Source of the DNA: Candidatus Nitrosocosmicus franklandus
Lineage (GTDB): Archaea; Thermoproteota; Nitrososphaeria; Nitrososphaerales; Nitrososphaeraceae
Length of the DNA: 64,000 nucleotides
Direction of reading: 5' to 3'
NCBI RefSeq assembly: GCF_900696045.1
Contig: NZ_LR216287.1
Coordinates: 1,116,001 to 1,180,000, forward strand
Part shown: piece after piece, positions 56,948 to 64,000 of the stretch
Position numbering within the stretch: the stretch's first letter is position 1
Layout of the letters: each line of letters starts with the position of its first letter
Notes under the pieces: generated by a model
Database searches by the model: none
What the model was told of the DNA's origin: nothing
The model's input: the letters and a program-made list of their open reading frames with translations, nothing else
Position numbers and translations under genes: made by a program

Positions 56948-58495
56948 ATGATACCTGACTCCAAATCTAACGGTAATCGGGAGAATTACAAATATCCCCC
57001 AGGACCATTGGAAATATTTCCATATAGTCTTGCTTTAAATTTTATATCAAATCCTTTACCCATATTAAAAAAGATTACCGTCAAATATGGAGATATTTCT
57101 CATTTTAAATTTGGACCAAGGTTACATGTATATCTTATAAATAACCCATATCTAATTGAAAATATTTTAGTAGGACATAACCAGTATTTTATCAAAAGCC
57201 CAGGATTGCAGTTAGCAAGACGAGTAATTGGTAATGGACTAATAACAAATGAGGGGGAAAGTCATTTAAAACAAAGAAGACTAGTCCAGCAAGCATTTAC
57301 CAAAGACAAAATAGAAGTGTATGGAAACATTCTAGCAGAACACTGTATAGAATATACAAATGCAAACTGGAAAGACGGAATAACGGTGAATATTCACAGA
57401 GAGATGACCAAGTTGACACTCTCTATAATCAGTAAATTGTTATTTGGAAACAACGCCTTAACATTGAACGAAGTAGACCAAATCAGCAACAATATTACCC
57501 TAACTATTGAATTTATCAATAAACTTAGACTTCCATTTTTAAGATTTATTGAAAAACTTCCAATACCATCAACCTTAGAATATAAGCGAGCATTAAAACA
57601 ATTAGACGAGATCATTTATGCCAGAATAGATGCAGAACGTCAAAATATGTCGCACAACGACAATAAAAAATTTGATAAATATGACTTGAATGGTACTGCA
57701 TTAAGAGAACATAATAATCTTAAAAAACATAAAAGTAAATCAAACATTCTTTCTATTCTTATTGATTCAACCGATATAGAAACAACGGTTGAAGATGAAA
57801 AGTTATTACTAGATCGTGGAAAAAAGAAAAAAGAAACATCAAAAATGACTGATAACCAACTTCGAGACGAAGTAATGACTATATTTTTAGCAGGTCACGA
57901 GACTACAGCCAATGCGTTGACATGGACATTTTATTTATTATCTCGTCATCCCGATGTCGAATTCAAAATTCTCGAAGAAATCGCGCTAATAATTGATGAC
58001 AAGGAAAGTGACAACAACAGACACAAAGAAATTATCTCGATTGAAGATTTGCCGAGATTAAAGTACACAGAAAAAGTCTTAATGGAATCGATGAGACTTT
58101 ATCCTCCTTCCTGGGCCATAGGCCGTCAAGCAATAGAAGACTACGCCCTAAATGATAAGTATACAATACCTTCTGGCGCAGTCATAATAATGAGTCAATA
58201 TCTAGTACATCGTGATAGCAGATATTTTACAGACCCTGAAAAATTTGTTCCTGAAAGATGGTCATCAAAATTCAAAACATCAATACCTCGATTCAGCTAC
58301 TTCCCATTCGGAGGCGGACCGAGATCGTGTATAGGAGAACCATTAGCTTGGAGTGAAGGTATCATTGTATTAGCAAATATTATCAAGAGATGGAAGATTA
58401 CACTTGACGAGAAAAACATAACAGACGTAAAATTACAACCACTAGTAACACTAAGACCAAAAAATGGAATCAGAACGATAATGTCAAAAAGGTAG
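56948..58495 (+). CDS. Cytochrome P450
   Basis: 515 aa. All signature motifs are present: I-helix FLAGHETTANALTW, K-helix ESMRLYPPSWAIGR (E-x-x-R), the PERW meander PEKFVPERW and the heme loop FPFGGGPRSCIGEP with Cys461 as axial ligand. No TM anchor at the N-terminus (starts PDSKSNGNRENYKYPPGP, a proline-rich hinge), so a soluble bacterial-type P450. A charged insertion of about 35 residues (DNKKFDKYDLNGTALREHNN) precedes the I helix. No ferredoxin partner is adjacent; the Rieske fusion is 55 kb away. Substrate unknown. Confidence 0.95.
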   Translation: MIPDSKSNGNRENYKYPPGPLEIFPYSLALNFISNPLPILKKITVKYGDISHFKFGPRLHVYLINNPYLIENILVGHNQYFIKSPGLQLARRVIGNGLITNEGESHLKQRRLVQQAFTKDKIEVYGNILAEHCIEYTNANWKDGITVNIHREMTKLTLSIISKLLFGNNALTLNEVDQISNNITLTIEFINKLRLPFLRFIEKLPIPSTLEYKRALKQLDEIIYARIDAERQNMSHNDNKKFDKYDLNGTALREHNNLKKHKSKSNILSILIDSTDIETTVEDEKLLLDRGKKKKETSKMTDNQLRDEVMTIFLAGHETTANALTWTFYLLSRHPDVEFKILEEIALIIDDKESDNNRHKEIISIEDLPRLKYTEKVLMESMRLYPPSWAIGRQAIEDYALNDKYTIPSGAVIIMSQYLVHRDSRYFTDPEKFVPERWSSKFKTSIPRFSYFPFGGGPRSCIGEPLAWSEGIIVLANIIKRWKITLDEKNITDVKLQPLVTLRPKNGIRTIMSKR

Positions 58496-58573
58496 AATCA
58501 TATATCTATAGAAGCAGATTAATTGATGATTAAACAACTCAATTCAACGACCCATATTTTGTACAATCATTAA

Positions 58574-58626
58574 TAACAGTTTGGACGCGTACGGATCAAA
58601 GTCCTTGTGGTAGTAAGGTTCTAATG
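58574..58626 (+). repeat. Dispersed element, type A
   Basis: TAATAACAGTTTGGACGCG, TACGGATCAAAGTCCTTG, TGGTAGTAAGGTTCTAATG; near-identical to the element at 30521. Confidence 0.85.
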
Positions 58627-58719
58627 TATTAAATATTTAGTCTTCGAGACGTAACAAAACAATATATGAATTTACTGGGTCAACCATCAAAGGAAAGGCG
58701 GAAAAAACTTATAGATATT

Positions 58720-59188
58720 TTAATCCAAATAATTTGGAGGATATAATTTCTGACCATACCTTTCTGCAATACTCTGAACCCGTTTTTGTTCTTCGAAAGT
58801 CATTTGTATAGGGGGTAAGAATGTGTTTGCTGGAACTGGTTTTCCTATTTCTCTAAACATTTTTTCCATACCAGCTGGTGTAATAAGGCATAACATGTGG
58901 GTTACCTTTTTTGTTTTGTTAATAAATTTATGCACTGGTCCATTAAAAGGAATATTTACATGTGAACCCTTTGAAGCAGTATACGTTCCATCCTTCGTAA
59001 TCACTTCAATCTCTCCATCTATTACATAAAATGCCTCTTGGAATTTGGGATGAGAATGAGGTGGTGGACCACCATTTGGCGGAATCAACATATCTACAAG
59101 AGAATAAGCACCGCCTGTTTGCTCACCTCCTATGATAATTCGATAAGTATCCCCTACTATTGATATGCTGTCGCCTTCCAGATCGGTT
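58720..59188 (-). pseudogene. Truncated cupin copy
   Basis: The cupin frame (TDLEGDSISIVGDTYRII ... LYPPNYLD) is intact but its first 11 residues are gone, and an in-frame TAA stands directly before the remaining part. Translation could start only at Met 59091 (MLIPPNGGPPPHSHPKFQE), losing the first barrel strands, though the metal residues would remain. Confidence 0.75.
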
Positions 59189-59296
59189 TATGTCTATTAA
59201 TAAATAGTTGATTAAGAGAACTCAGGGATGAAAATATCAATAGTTCTTTTCTACTCTGGTCTATGATATAATTAAGTTCATCTTTGAATTCATAAA
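59189..59296 (-). pseudogene. Fragment of the sensor-module gene
   Basis: 108 bases identical except one position to 55959-56066 (encoding YEFKDELNYIIDQSRKEL, then LIFSSLSSLNQLFINRH). It is joined on one side to the truncated cupin and on the other, in frame, to an integrase start. The near-identity shows a recent rearrangement. Confidence 0.8.
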
Positions 59297-59471
59297 ATTG
59301 ATTGGCCTTCTCTTCAATAGACGACCCTAGTAGCTTCAAATAGTCAAGGAAAACCTCCAAACGTTTAGGATATTGCCTTCTTGTTTCTGGAGCCCTTAAT
59401 GCATAAATAAATCTAAAGTATGGAGAATCTATCATGATCGGTTCCGTTATATTGTGCTCATGTGATTGCAA
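59297..59471 (-). pseudogene. N-terminal fragment of a tyrosine recombinase/integrase
   Basis: TTG 59471 encodes QSHEHNITEPIMIDS, PYFRFIYALRAPETRRQYPK and RLEVFLDYLKLLG: the SAM-like core-binding start of archaeal phage-type integrases (R-Y-P-K-R-L followed by FLDYL). The catalytic domain is missing. The fragment ends 56 bp from the 3' end of a tRNA-Lys gene on the same strand, the usual location of integrase genes. Confidence 0.6.
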
Positions 59472-59527
59472 CTCTATCTCTAACGATATTCATCACATTG
59501 GGCCTAAAAAAGGATTCAGTTATGAAG

Positions 59528-59618
59528 CGGGCCCGTGGGGATTCGAACCCCAGACAGCCGGATTTCTTTCTAAAACTAGTTAAAAGTCCGGTACTCTACC
59601 TGGCTGAGCTACGGGCCC
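59528..59618 (-). tRNA. tRNA-Lys(UUU) with intron
   Basis: Reads GGGCCCG (acceptor), GCTCAGCCAGGTAGAGT (D arm), CCGGA-CTTTTA (anticodon arm, TTT), a 17-base intron after position 37 (ACTAGTTTTAGAAAGAA), A-TCCGG, then GGGGTTCGAATCCCC (T arm) and CGGGCCC with discriminator G. No CCA is encoded. Introns at 37/38 are the standard archaeal site. A CTATAAAAT box about 40 bases upstream fits its promoter. Confidence 0.95.
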
Positions 59619-59819
59619 ATTACCTCCTATACCGGACTAGTACAATTTAATTTTATAGATTAGCTATTTACCGGTTGGTCAAGAAGTTATTAATATTATA
59701 AGATTACGTAGATTGAAATGCAAATTCCCGTCAACTATGGGGGAAGCAAAGATTAAAAAATAAGAAAATTTCAGAAGAAAATTTTATATCATCCTACTAT
59801 TAGAGAAAGACAGTAACAA

Positions 59820-59867
59820 GTATCCAAACTATGATATAATTAATTTAGATTATACATATCAATTACA
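59820..59867 (+). promoter_or_regulatory. Promoter of twin gene 1
   Basis: GTATCCAAACTATGATATAA, TTAATTTAGATTATA just before ATG 59868. The same bases recur at 60358-60405, while the sequence on either side differs, so this block is under selection or was copied with the gene. Confidence 0.7.
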
Positions 59868-60137
59868 ATGAGTAACATAACAAAAAACTATAAGGTCGGA
59901 ATATTTGCAATGTTTATTGCAGCAGCCTTAATCGGTTCAGTAGTTGCCTTTGGTGACAACTATGCATACGCTGGTGGAAAGAAGAAATCTAATGATGCAG
60001 AACAAGAAATCGAACAAGGTCAAGCAAACGAGCAGAACGGACAATGTGTTACTGGCACCTTCTCCTTAATAAACTGCAATAACGTAGGATTACTATTCCA
60101 AGACAACGAAGGCAACCTAGCATTAGGTCAGCAATAA
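59868..60137 (+). CDS. Small secreted Cys-pair protein, twin 1
   Basis: 89 aa. Signal peptide VGIFAMFIAAALIGSVVAFG with AYAGG end, then basic GGKKKSNDAEQ, the block EIEQGQANEQNGQCVTG and the second Cys SLINCNNVG. The layout E/Q-x-x-Q, CV-(S/T)-G, CNN is the one seen in the 1779 and 50041 proteins, so all four form one superfamily of surface proteins. A tandem copy follows. Confidence 0.85.
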   Translation: MSNITKNYKVGIFAMFIAAALIGSVVAFGDNYAYAGGKKKSNDAEQEIEQGQANEQNGQCVTGTFSLINCNNVGLLFQDNEGNLALGQQ

Positions 60138-60141
60138 ACAA

Positions 60142-60160
60142 ACTTTTCTTTTTTTGTTTT
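60142..60160 (+). terminator. T-rich terminator after twin 1
   Basis: CTTTTCTTTTTTTGTTTT directly after the stop codon, the oligo-T type used by archaeal RNA polymerase. A similar run follows twin 2. Confidence 0.6.
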
Positions 60161-60357
60161 ATAAATCTAAATACTTGAAGCATAATTTTAAAGATTTTTA
60201 GTAGACTTCTTTTTTTCGTTTTTTATGGTTACCGTATGGTAGATATACATCCAACAGATAAATATCACAGCTTCGGCATTAAATTGATCATTGTTCTATA
60301 ATTAGTTTCTTTCAAAAACATCCATAAAACTATTTCAAATTAAAATAACAGTAAGGA

Positions 60358-60405
60358 GTATCCAAACTATGATATAATTAATTTAGATTATAGAATTTGA
60401 TTATA
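60358..60405 (+). promoter_or_regulatory. Promoter of twin gene 2
   Basis: Copy of the 59820 block: GTATCCAAACTATGATATAA then TTAATTTAGATTATA. This shows the ATG 60406 is the real start. Confidence 0.7.
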
Positions 60406-60675
60406 ATGAGTAACATAACAAAAACCCACAAAGTTGGCATTTTTGCAATGTTTATTGCAGCAGCCTTAATCGGTTCAGTAGTTGCCTTTGGTGACAACTA
60501 TGCATACGCTGGTGGAAAGAAGAAATCTAATGATGCAGAACAAGAAATCGAACAAGGTCAAGCAAACGAGCAGAACGGACAATGTGTATCTGCAACCTTT
60601 ACAATAGCTGGATGTAACAACCTCGGATTAATGTTCCAGTTCCAAGACGGTAATATTGCCGCAGGACAACAATAA
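60406..60675 (+). CDS. Small secreted Cys-pair protein, twin 2
   Basis: 89 aa from ATG 60406 (an upstream TTG at 60397 is ignored because twin 1 starts with the same MSNITK). DNA from the signal peptide to NGQCV is identical to twin 1; the C-terminal third differs (SATFTIAGCNNLGLMFQFQD). A sharply bounded identical block suggests gene conversion or very recent duplication with diversifying tails. Confidence 0.85.
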   Translation: MSNITKTHKVGIFAMFIAAALIGSVVAFGDNYAYAGGKKKSNDAEQEIEQGQANEQNGQCVSATFTIAGCNNLGLMFQFQDGNIAAGQQ

Positions 60676-60680
60676 ACCAA

Positions 60681-60703
60681 ACTTTTCTTTTCTTTTTTCT
60701 TCT
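60681..60703 (+). terminator. T-rich terminator after twin 2
   Basis: CTTTTCTTTTCTTTTTTCTT follows the stop codon. Confidence 0.6.
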
Positions 60704-60759
60704 AGATCTATCTAACAGTTATCAAATAATCATTTTCGATATCCCACATCTGTACTGGT

Positions 60760-61320
60760 TTATCTATTCTTTTTTGGATTTCTATCGAATAATAATTCCC
60801 CAAGTAGCCACTTTACTTCGGTTTTGATAAGAGTACGATTATTATGATTACCACTATCGCCATCACTGTATCCATAATTAATAATACTGTTGTCATCTAG
60901 ACCTTTATCATTCATAGAATTTTCAGAATAAACATCAGATACAGTTTTGGTGTTGAAGATACTACTTTTGTCACCAGTAATCAAATAACAAGTCTCTTCC
61001 CTATAAAAAAAAGTTGAACCTTGCGAGTCAATAAACATCAAAAATGAGATCCTTTTGTCGTACTTTTCTTTGATGCAGAGTTGTTTTCTGTCATTGGTAT
61101 AGGTATTCTTCCTACCAACTTCCTCTTTTTTGTTCTCATTCTGCAAAAGTATCATATATTGTTCTAGTACAGGGATTATTTTTCTGATAAAATTTTTCAA
61201 ATGATTTATTTCATGTACATCAATACCAAGCTCATTAGCATCCCATTGAAAAAAGTAATTTCCTATCCTAATGTCGGGTTTGAAGATATATTTTTTGTAA
61301 TCGTATATTTGTACTTCCAT
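60760..61320 (-). CDS. Protein of unknown function
   Basis: 186 aa, no signal peptide or TM helix. The first half is an alpha/beta mix (YIFKPDIRIGNYFFQWDANE, INHLKNFIRKIIPVLEQYM), then a charged loop, RISFLMFIDSQGSTFFYREE and an acidic Asn/Gly-rich stretch before a final helix (IKTEVKWLLGELLFDRN). Not recognised. Downstream of the helicase on the same strand but 220 bp away. Confidence 0.55.
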   Translation of the reverse strand: MEVQIYDYKKYIFKPDIRIGNYFFQWDANELGIDVHEINHLKNFIRKIIPVLEQYMILLQNENKKEEVGRKNTYTNDRKQLCIKEKYDKRISFLMFIDSQGSTFFYREETCYLITGDKSSIFNTKTVSDVYSENSMNDKGLDDNSIINYGYSDGDSGNHNNRTLIKTEVKWLLGELLFDRNPKKNR

Positions 61321-61541
61321 TATCTAGGCACCACCACCACTACCCTCGTTATGACCATAGGCAATGATAGATCTATGACTGCTATTTACTTTTGTCAACA
61401 AATGAGAGGTCATAATAGTGACTATGAGGTTTTAAATCTACTTTTTTTCTTGTTCTCTTATTATCATTTCCTGCAATAGCAGCAGTGGTAGCTGTAGTGG
61501 TAACAGTGACAGCAACAATAACTCTGTTACATTAACCTGAA

Positions 61542-63383
61542 CTACCTAGTGATAATGGCTTCTGAAAACCACTTTGGAACCATATCTCGACCATTTTTTA
61601 AAAGGTATGAAACACTACTATCTAAAATGTAGGTATTTGCATAATCCTCAGAATTTCTTACGCTTCTTCCATATGCCTGAATAAGCCTGAGAATGGTATT
61701 CCATTCATACCATTTTGGATTGCGTTGCTTTAATACAGAGATCTTTTTGTCGGTTAAATCTGGATAAGGCACCTTTACTATAATCTGAAATCTAGAGAGA
61801 TCATCTTTAAGATCCACTCCCAAAAACATGGATGGTGATATCAGGACTGTTGGCTTTGGGCTTTGAGTATGCTTTAAGATCATTTCGCTTCGGTCAAACT
61901 TGGGATTGGTTTCAATAAGTCTTGACAAATTGCCTTTTGAAAGATTATTTTTGATAAACTGAACTTGAGAGTACGATGTTGTGTGTATAATACCTTTGTC
62001 ATTTTTATGTACAGTTAACAGGTTATCGAGTACTTTGACAATATTTGGTAAAGCCTCGTTCATTGTTTTTGCGTTTAACCAAGCCACATTCATCAAATAA
62101 ATAGGCCTATTTCTAATTGGAAAATCTGAGCTTTCTACTCTTATAAACTTGACATCATCGTCTTTCAGCCCCACAGCCTTGCACAAGTTTTCCTTACTCA
62201 ATATGGTAGCGCTCATCAGAAGAGAAGTTTCACCCTTGTCAAATATGTCTTCAAAGTAATTTGATACTACCAAGGGTTCTAATTTAATTCTAGAAATTGT
62301 ATTGTCAATTTCATTTCTAGTAATGTTTGTAACAAGCCAGTTATCCTTATGAAGCTTTAAATCTTCAAGAAAGGAAGTCAAGGTTTTTTCATAATTTAGT
62401 GCATCTATAAGATTTTTTTCGCTCACATAAATGTCTCCTTCCTCCTCCTCCTGCTCCTTCAAATTATTTGAGCCATATCTGGAACTTTTGCTATTGTTGT
62501 TAATACTTTTGCCTCCATAACTGTTACTACCACCACTATTACTACTAACAAGCCTACTACCGCTACTGCCACCATCTCCCAAAATGTTAGCGGCTCTTTC
62601 GATATAACGTGAAAATTGATCCCTCAATGTAGTACAGAAGGCTATCCAGGTCTCAATATCAGTTTGTTTGTTGTCTGGGAATTTGATCCTAGGAAAGAAC
62701 CTGGCCAGAGACTCTTTGCTAAATATGATATTCTTAAATGAAGAAAGTTCAGATTCCAGCGTATGTGCTTCATCTAGTATCAAAAGCTTTCTCTTGTTTA
62801 CCCCCGAAGAATAAAATAAATCAGACAAAAAGTACTTGTAATTGTATATAGTATGGCTTGATTTTATAGATACCCATTTTTGATGATAATAAAGGCACGG
62901 TTTCCACTCTATTCTAATCAGCTGAGAATGTTCTTTTGCTTTATCATGATATTTTTTTAATGCGTATTTGTTTATCTCGATATTTTCATAAATGGTCCCT
63001 TCAGCCTTTACATCATAGTCACTCATCCTTGTCTTGTAGATACAGTCAAAATTATCATCCTTTAGGCATGGTCCGTATTCACAGTTTTCACTTATTCCCA
63101 TATCTTCCTTGATTATGCACGGAAAATTATTACGTCCCTTTACTTCAGAAAGATAAGGAAAATCTCTGTTATACTGAGTTTGAAGGTCCTTGGTAGATGT
63201 ACATATATGTGAGCTTCCCAAAAATCTTGCAAGTGTTACTGCAACTGCACTTTTTCCAAACCCAGTGGGTGCTTCTAAAAATATAAATTTATATCTTGAC
63301 TTTAAAGCCTGATCAATCTCCTCGAGAACCTTTGCCTGCTTCGGACGGATGCTCTCAAAAGGAAAAAAACTTTGTATAGACAT
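61542..63383 (-). CDS. XPD/DinG-type Fe-S ATP-dependent DNA helicase
   Basis: 613 aa, superfamily 2. Walker A EAPTGFGKSAVAV with Lys44, four Cys for a 4Fe-4S cluster between helicase motifs Ia and II (FPCIIKED, ENCEYGPC, DNFDCIYK), the DEAH box LLILDEAHTLESE, motif III LLMSATIL and motif VI QAYGRSVRNSEDY. A low-complexity Ser/Gly/Asn insert of about 50 residues (about 270-320) lies in the arch region. Roles of XPD/DinG relatives are nucleotide excision repair and resolution of DNA structures; the exact one is unknown here. Confidence 0.9.
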   Translation of the reverse strand: MSIQSFFPFESIRPKQAKVLEEIDQALKSRYKFIFLEAPTGFGKSAVAVTLARFLGSSHICTSTKDLQTQYNRDFPYLSEVKGRNNFPCIIKEDMGISENCEYGPCLKDDNFDCIYKTRMSDYDVKAEGTIYENIEINKYALKKYHDKAKEHSQLIRIEWKPCLYYHQKWVSIKSSHTIYNYKYFLSDLFYSSGVNKRKLLILDEAHTLESELSSFKNIIFSKESLARFFPRIKFPDNKQTDIETWIAFCTTLRDQFSRYIERAANILGDGGSSGSRLVSSNSGGSNSYGGKSINNNSKSSRYGSNNLKEQEEEEGDIYVSEKNLIDALNYEKTLTSFLEDLKLHKDNWLVTNITRNEIDNTISRIKLEPLVVSNYFEDIFDKGETSLLMSATILSKENLCKAVGLKDDDVKFIRVESSDFPIRNRPIYLMNVAWLNAKTMNEALPNIVKVLDNLLTVHKNDKGIIHTTSYSQVQFIKNNLSKGNLSRLIETNPKFDRSEMILKHTQSPKPTVLISPSMFLGVDLKDDLSRFQIIVKVPYPDLTDKKISVLKQRNPKWYEWNTILRLIQAYGRSVRNSEDYANTYILDSSVSYLLKNGRDMVPKWFSEAIITR

Positions 63384-63442
63384 TAGAGGGGATGTTTATC
63401 TGTATACAAATGGCTTATTAAATCCTAACCAAACATCTTGTC

Positions 63443-64000
63443 CTATCCCATAATTCCATGACCCATTATCCTCATCCCCTTTGAATCAGGTCTGAATAAT
63501 ACACACTTGTCACCTTTGACGTATGCTATGGGTTTTTCAAATTGGACTATCAAGTTTGATTGGTGGTGGTGATGATGATGGTCGCCACCGTCGCTGCCGT
63601 TAGTGTGTTTTAGCTTTACCGTACGAATCTGAAGGCCTACACATGTCATATAGTTCTGAGTTTCAGAAATTTCTTCTTTAAAGAACTGATTCTTTATGAA
63701 TTTGATTTGAAATTCATTGTTTGCAATTTTGGCCAAACCAGGAGATGTAATCATATCACCTCGTGAAATTTCCTTTGCAGATATACCTTTGATGGCCAGA
63801 CCCACACGTGAAGGTTTCTTTGAAATATTAACAGGATCATCATGCATCTGAATTGACTTTATAAGTACGGTTTTATTGACTGGACTCAGTACAAGCTCAT
63901 CATATGTTTTGATTTCTCCTTGTTTCACTGAGCCCAGAACCACGGTTCCGACACCCTTGACATCAAATGCATGGTCTATGGAAACACAAACGCCCTTTTT
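63443..64000 (-). CDS. EF-Tu-like translation-factor GTPase, C-terminal part (partial)
   Basis: The frame is open past the right edge. Visible: KGVCVSIDHAFDVKGVGTVVLGSVKQGEI, the start of EF-Tu/SelB/IF2-gamma-type domain 2, then SRVGLAIKGISAKEISRGDMI, and domain 3 ending YVKGDKCVLFRPDSKGMRIMGHG. The GTPase domain lies outside. A run of six His (HHHHHH) in a Gly/Asp loop in domain 3 is unusual. EF-1alpha-paralogue or SelB-like; which one cannot be decided. Confidence 0.8.
   Translation of the reverse strand, partial: KKGVCVSIDHAFDVKGVGTVVLGSVKQGEIKTYDELVLSPVNKTVLIKSIQMHDDPVNISKKPSRVGLAIKGISAKEISRGDMITSPGLAKIANNEFQIKFIKNQFFKEEISETQNYMTCVGLQIRTVKLKHTNGSDGGDHHHHHHQSNLIVQFEKPIAYVKGDKCVLFRPDSKGMRIMGHGIMG

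Larger units (their letters stand above)
58568..59188. repeat. Segmental duplication, copy 2 (element plus truncated cupin)
   Basis: Nearly identical to 30515-31130. Ends abruptly at about 59188 (GATCGGTTTA) where sensor-gene DNA begins. Confidence 0.9.

Noticed and set aside
6185-58626. Dispersed elements as C/D or H/ACA guide RNAs
   Set aside because: I see no C box/D box (RTGATGA/CTGA) or ACA with paired hairpins at constant positions.
59462-59650. Open frame running through the tRNA-Lys gene
   Set aside because: It is the antisense of the tRNA and the integrase remnant, so not coding.

Overview
The window looks like chromosome of an ammonia-oxidising archaeon (Thaumarchaeota/Nitrososphaeria), most likely a Nitrosocosmicus-like soil lineage. 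This rests on several things. The DNA is AT-rich with long non-coding gaps. TATA boxes lie about 25 bases before start codons, as in leaderless archaeal transcription. There is a Pth2-type peptidyl-tRNA hydrolase, a tRNA-Lys with an intron after the anticodon, an XPD-like Fe-S helicase, and many small secreted proteins and soluble or membrane sensors of kinds I associate with this group. The genus is an inference; the archaeal assignment is firm.

Layout. 1-6.8 kb: a Rieske-flavodoxin fusion, a secreted repeat protein, small secreted or membrane proteins and a 54-aa Cys-rich protein. 7-14 kb: a decayed stretch in which a PRC-barrel-like protein, an alpha/beta hydrolase, a sensor module, a SAM methyltransferase and a secreted Cys protein each carry a single disabling lesion; one SDR oxidoreductase is intact. 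14-24 kb: a large membrane histidine kinase with its response regulator, a Pyr4-like terpene-cyclase-type membrane protein, a secreted hydrolase and a methyltransferase. 24-38 kb: a patatin carrying a C2H2 finger, CHRD, cupin, universal stress, DUF2283 and Zn-ribbon proteins, a soluble histidine kinase and Pth2. 38-46 kb: IS copy 1, a membrane sensor, a TetR/FAD-oxidoreductase divergent pair and a broken nuclease gene. 47-53 kb: secreted proteins under a shared palindromic promoter, an RibD-type reductase, a kinase-like ATPase and IS copy 2. 54-59.6 kb: a second patatin, a sensor, a cytochrome P450, a duplicated cupin, and an integrase remnant next to tRNA-Lys. 59.8-64 kb: twin secreted genes, an XPD-like helicase and the 3' part of an EF-Tu-like GTPase.

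Three structures stand out. (1) At least 28 copies of an intergenic element of about 50-60 bp are scattered through 6-59 kb, all found in the same orientation. They have a shared 5' half and one of two 3' halves (type A or type B). Two pairs of duplicated loci carry opposite types at the same position. (2) A 17-bp imperfect palindrome (TTGC-N9-GCAA with an AACTAGTT core) sits just upstream of three secreted-protein transcription units, suggesting a cell-surface regulon. (3) A sensor module is present seven times, as part of a kinase, stand-alone, or as fragments, while one soluble kinase has no sensor.

Many start codons are TTG or GTG; where I chose a start I used the TATA position or a paralogue comparison. 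All functional calls come from reading motifs by eye, without database searches.
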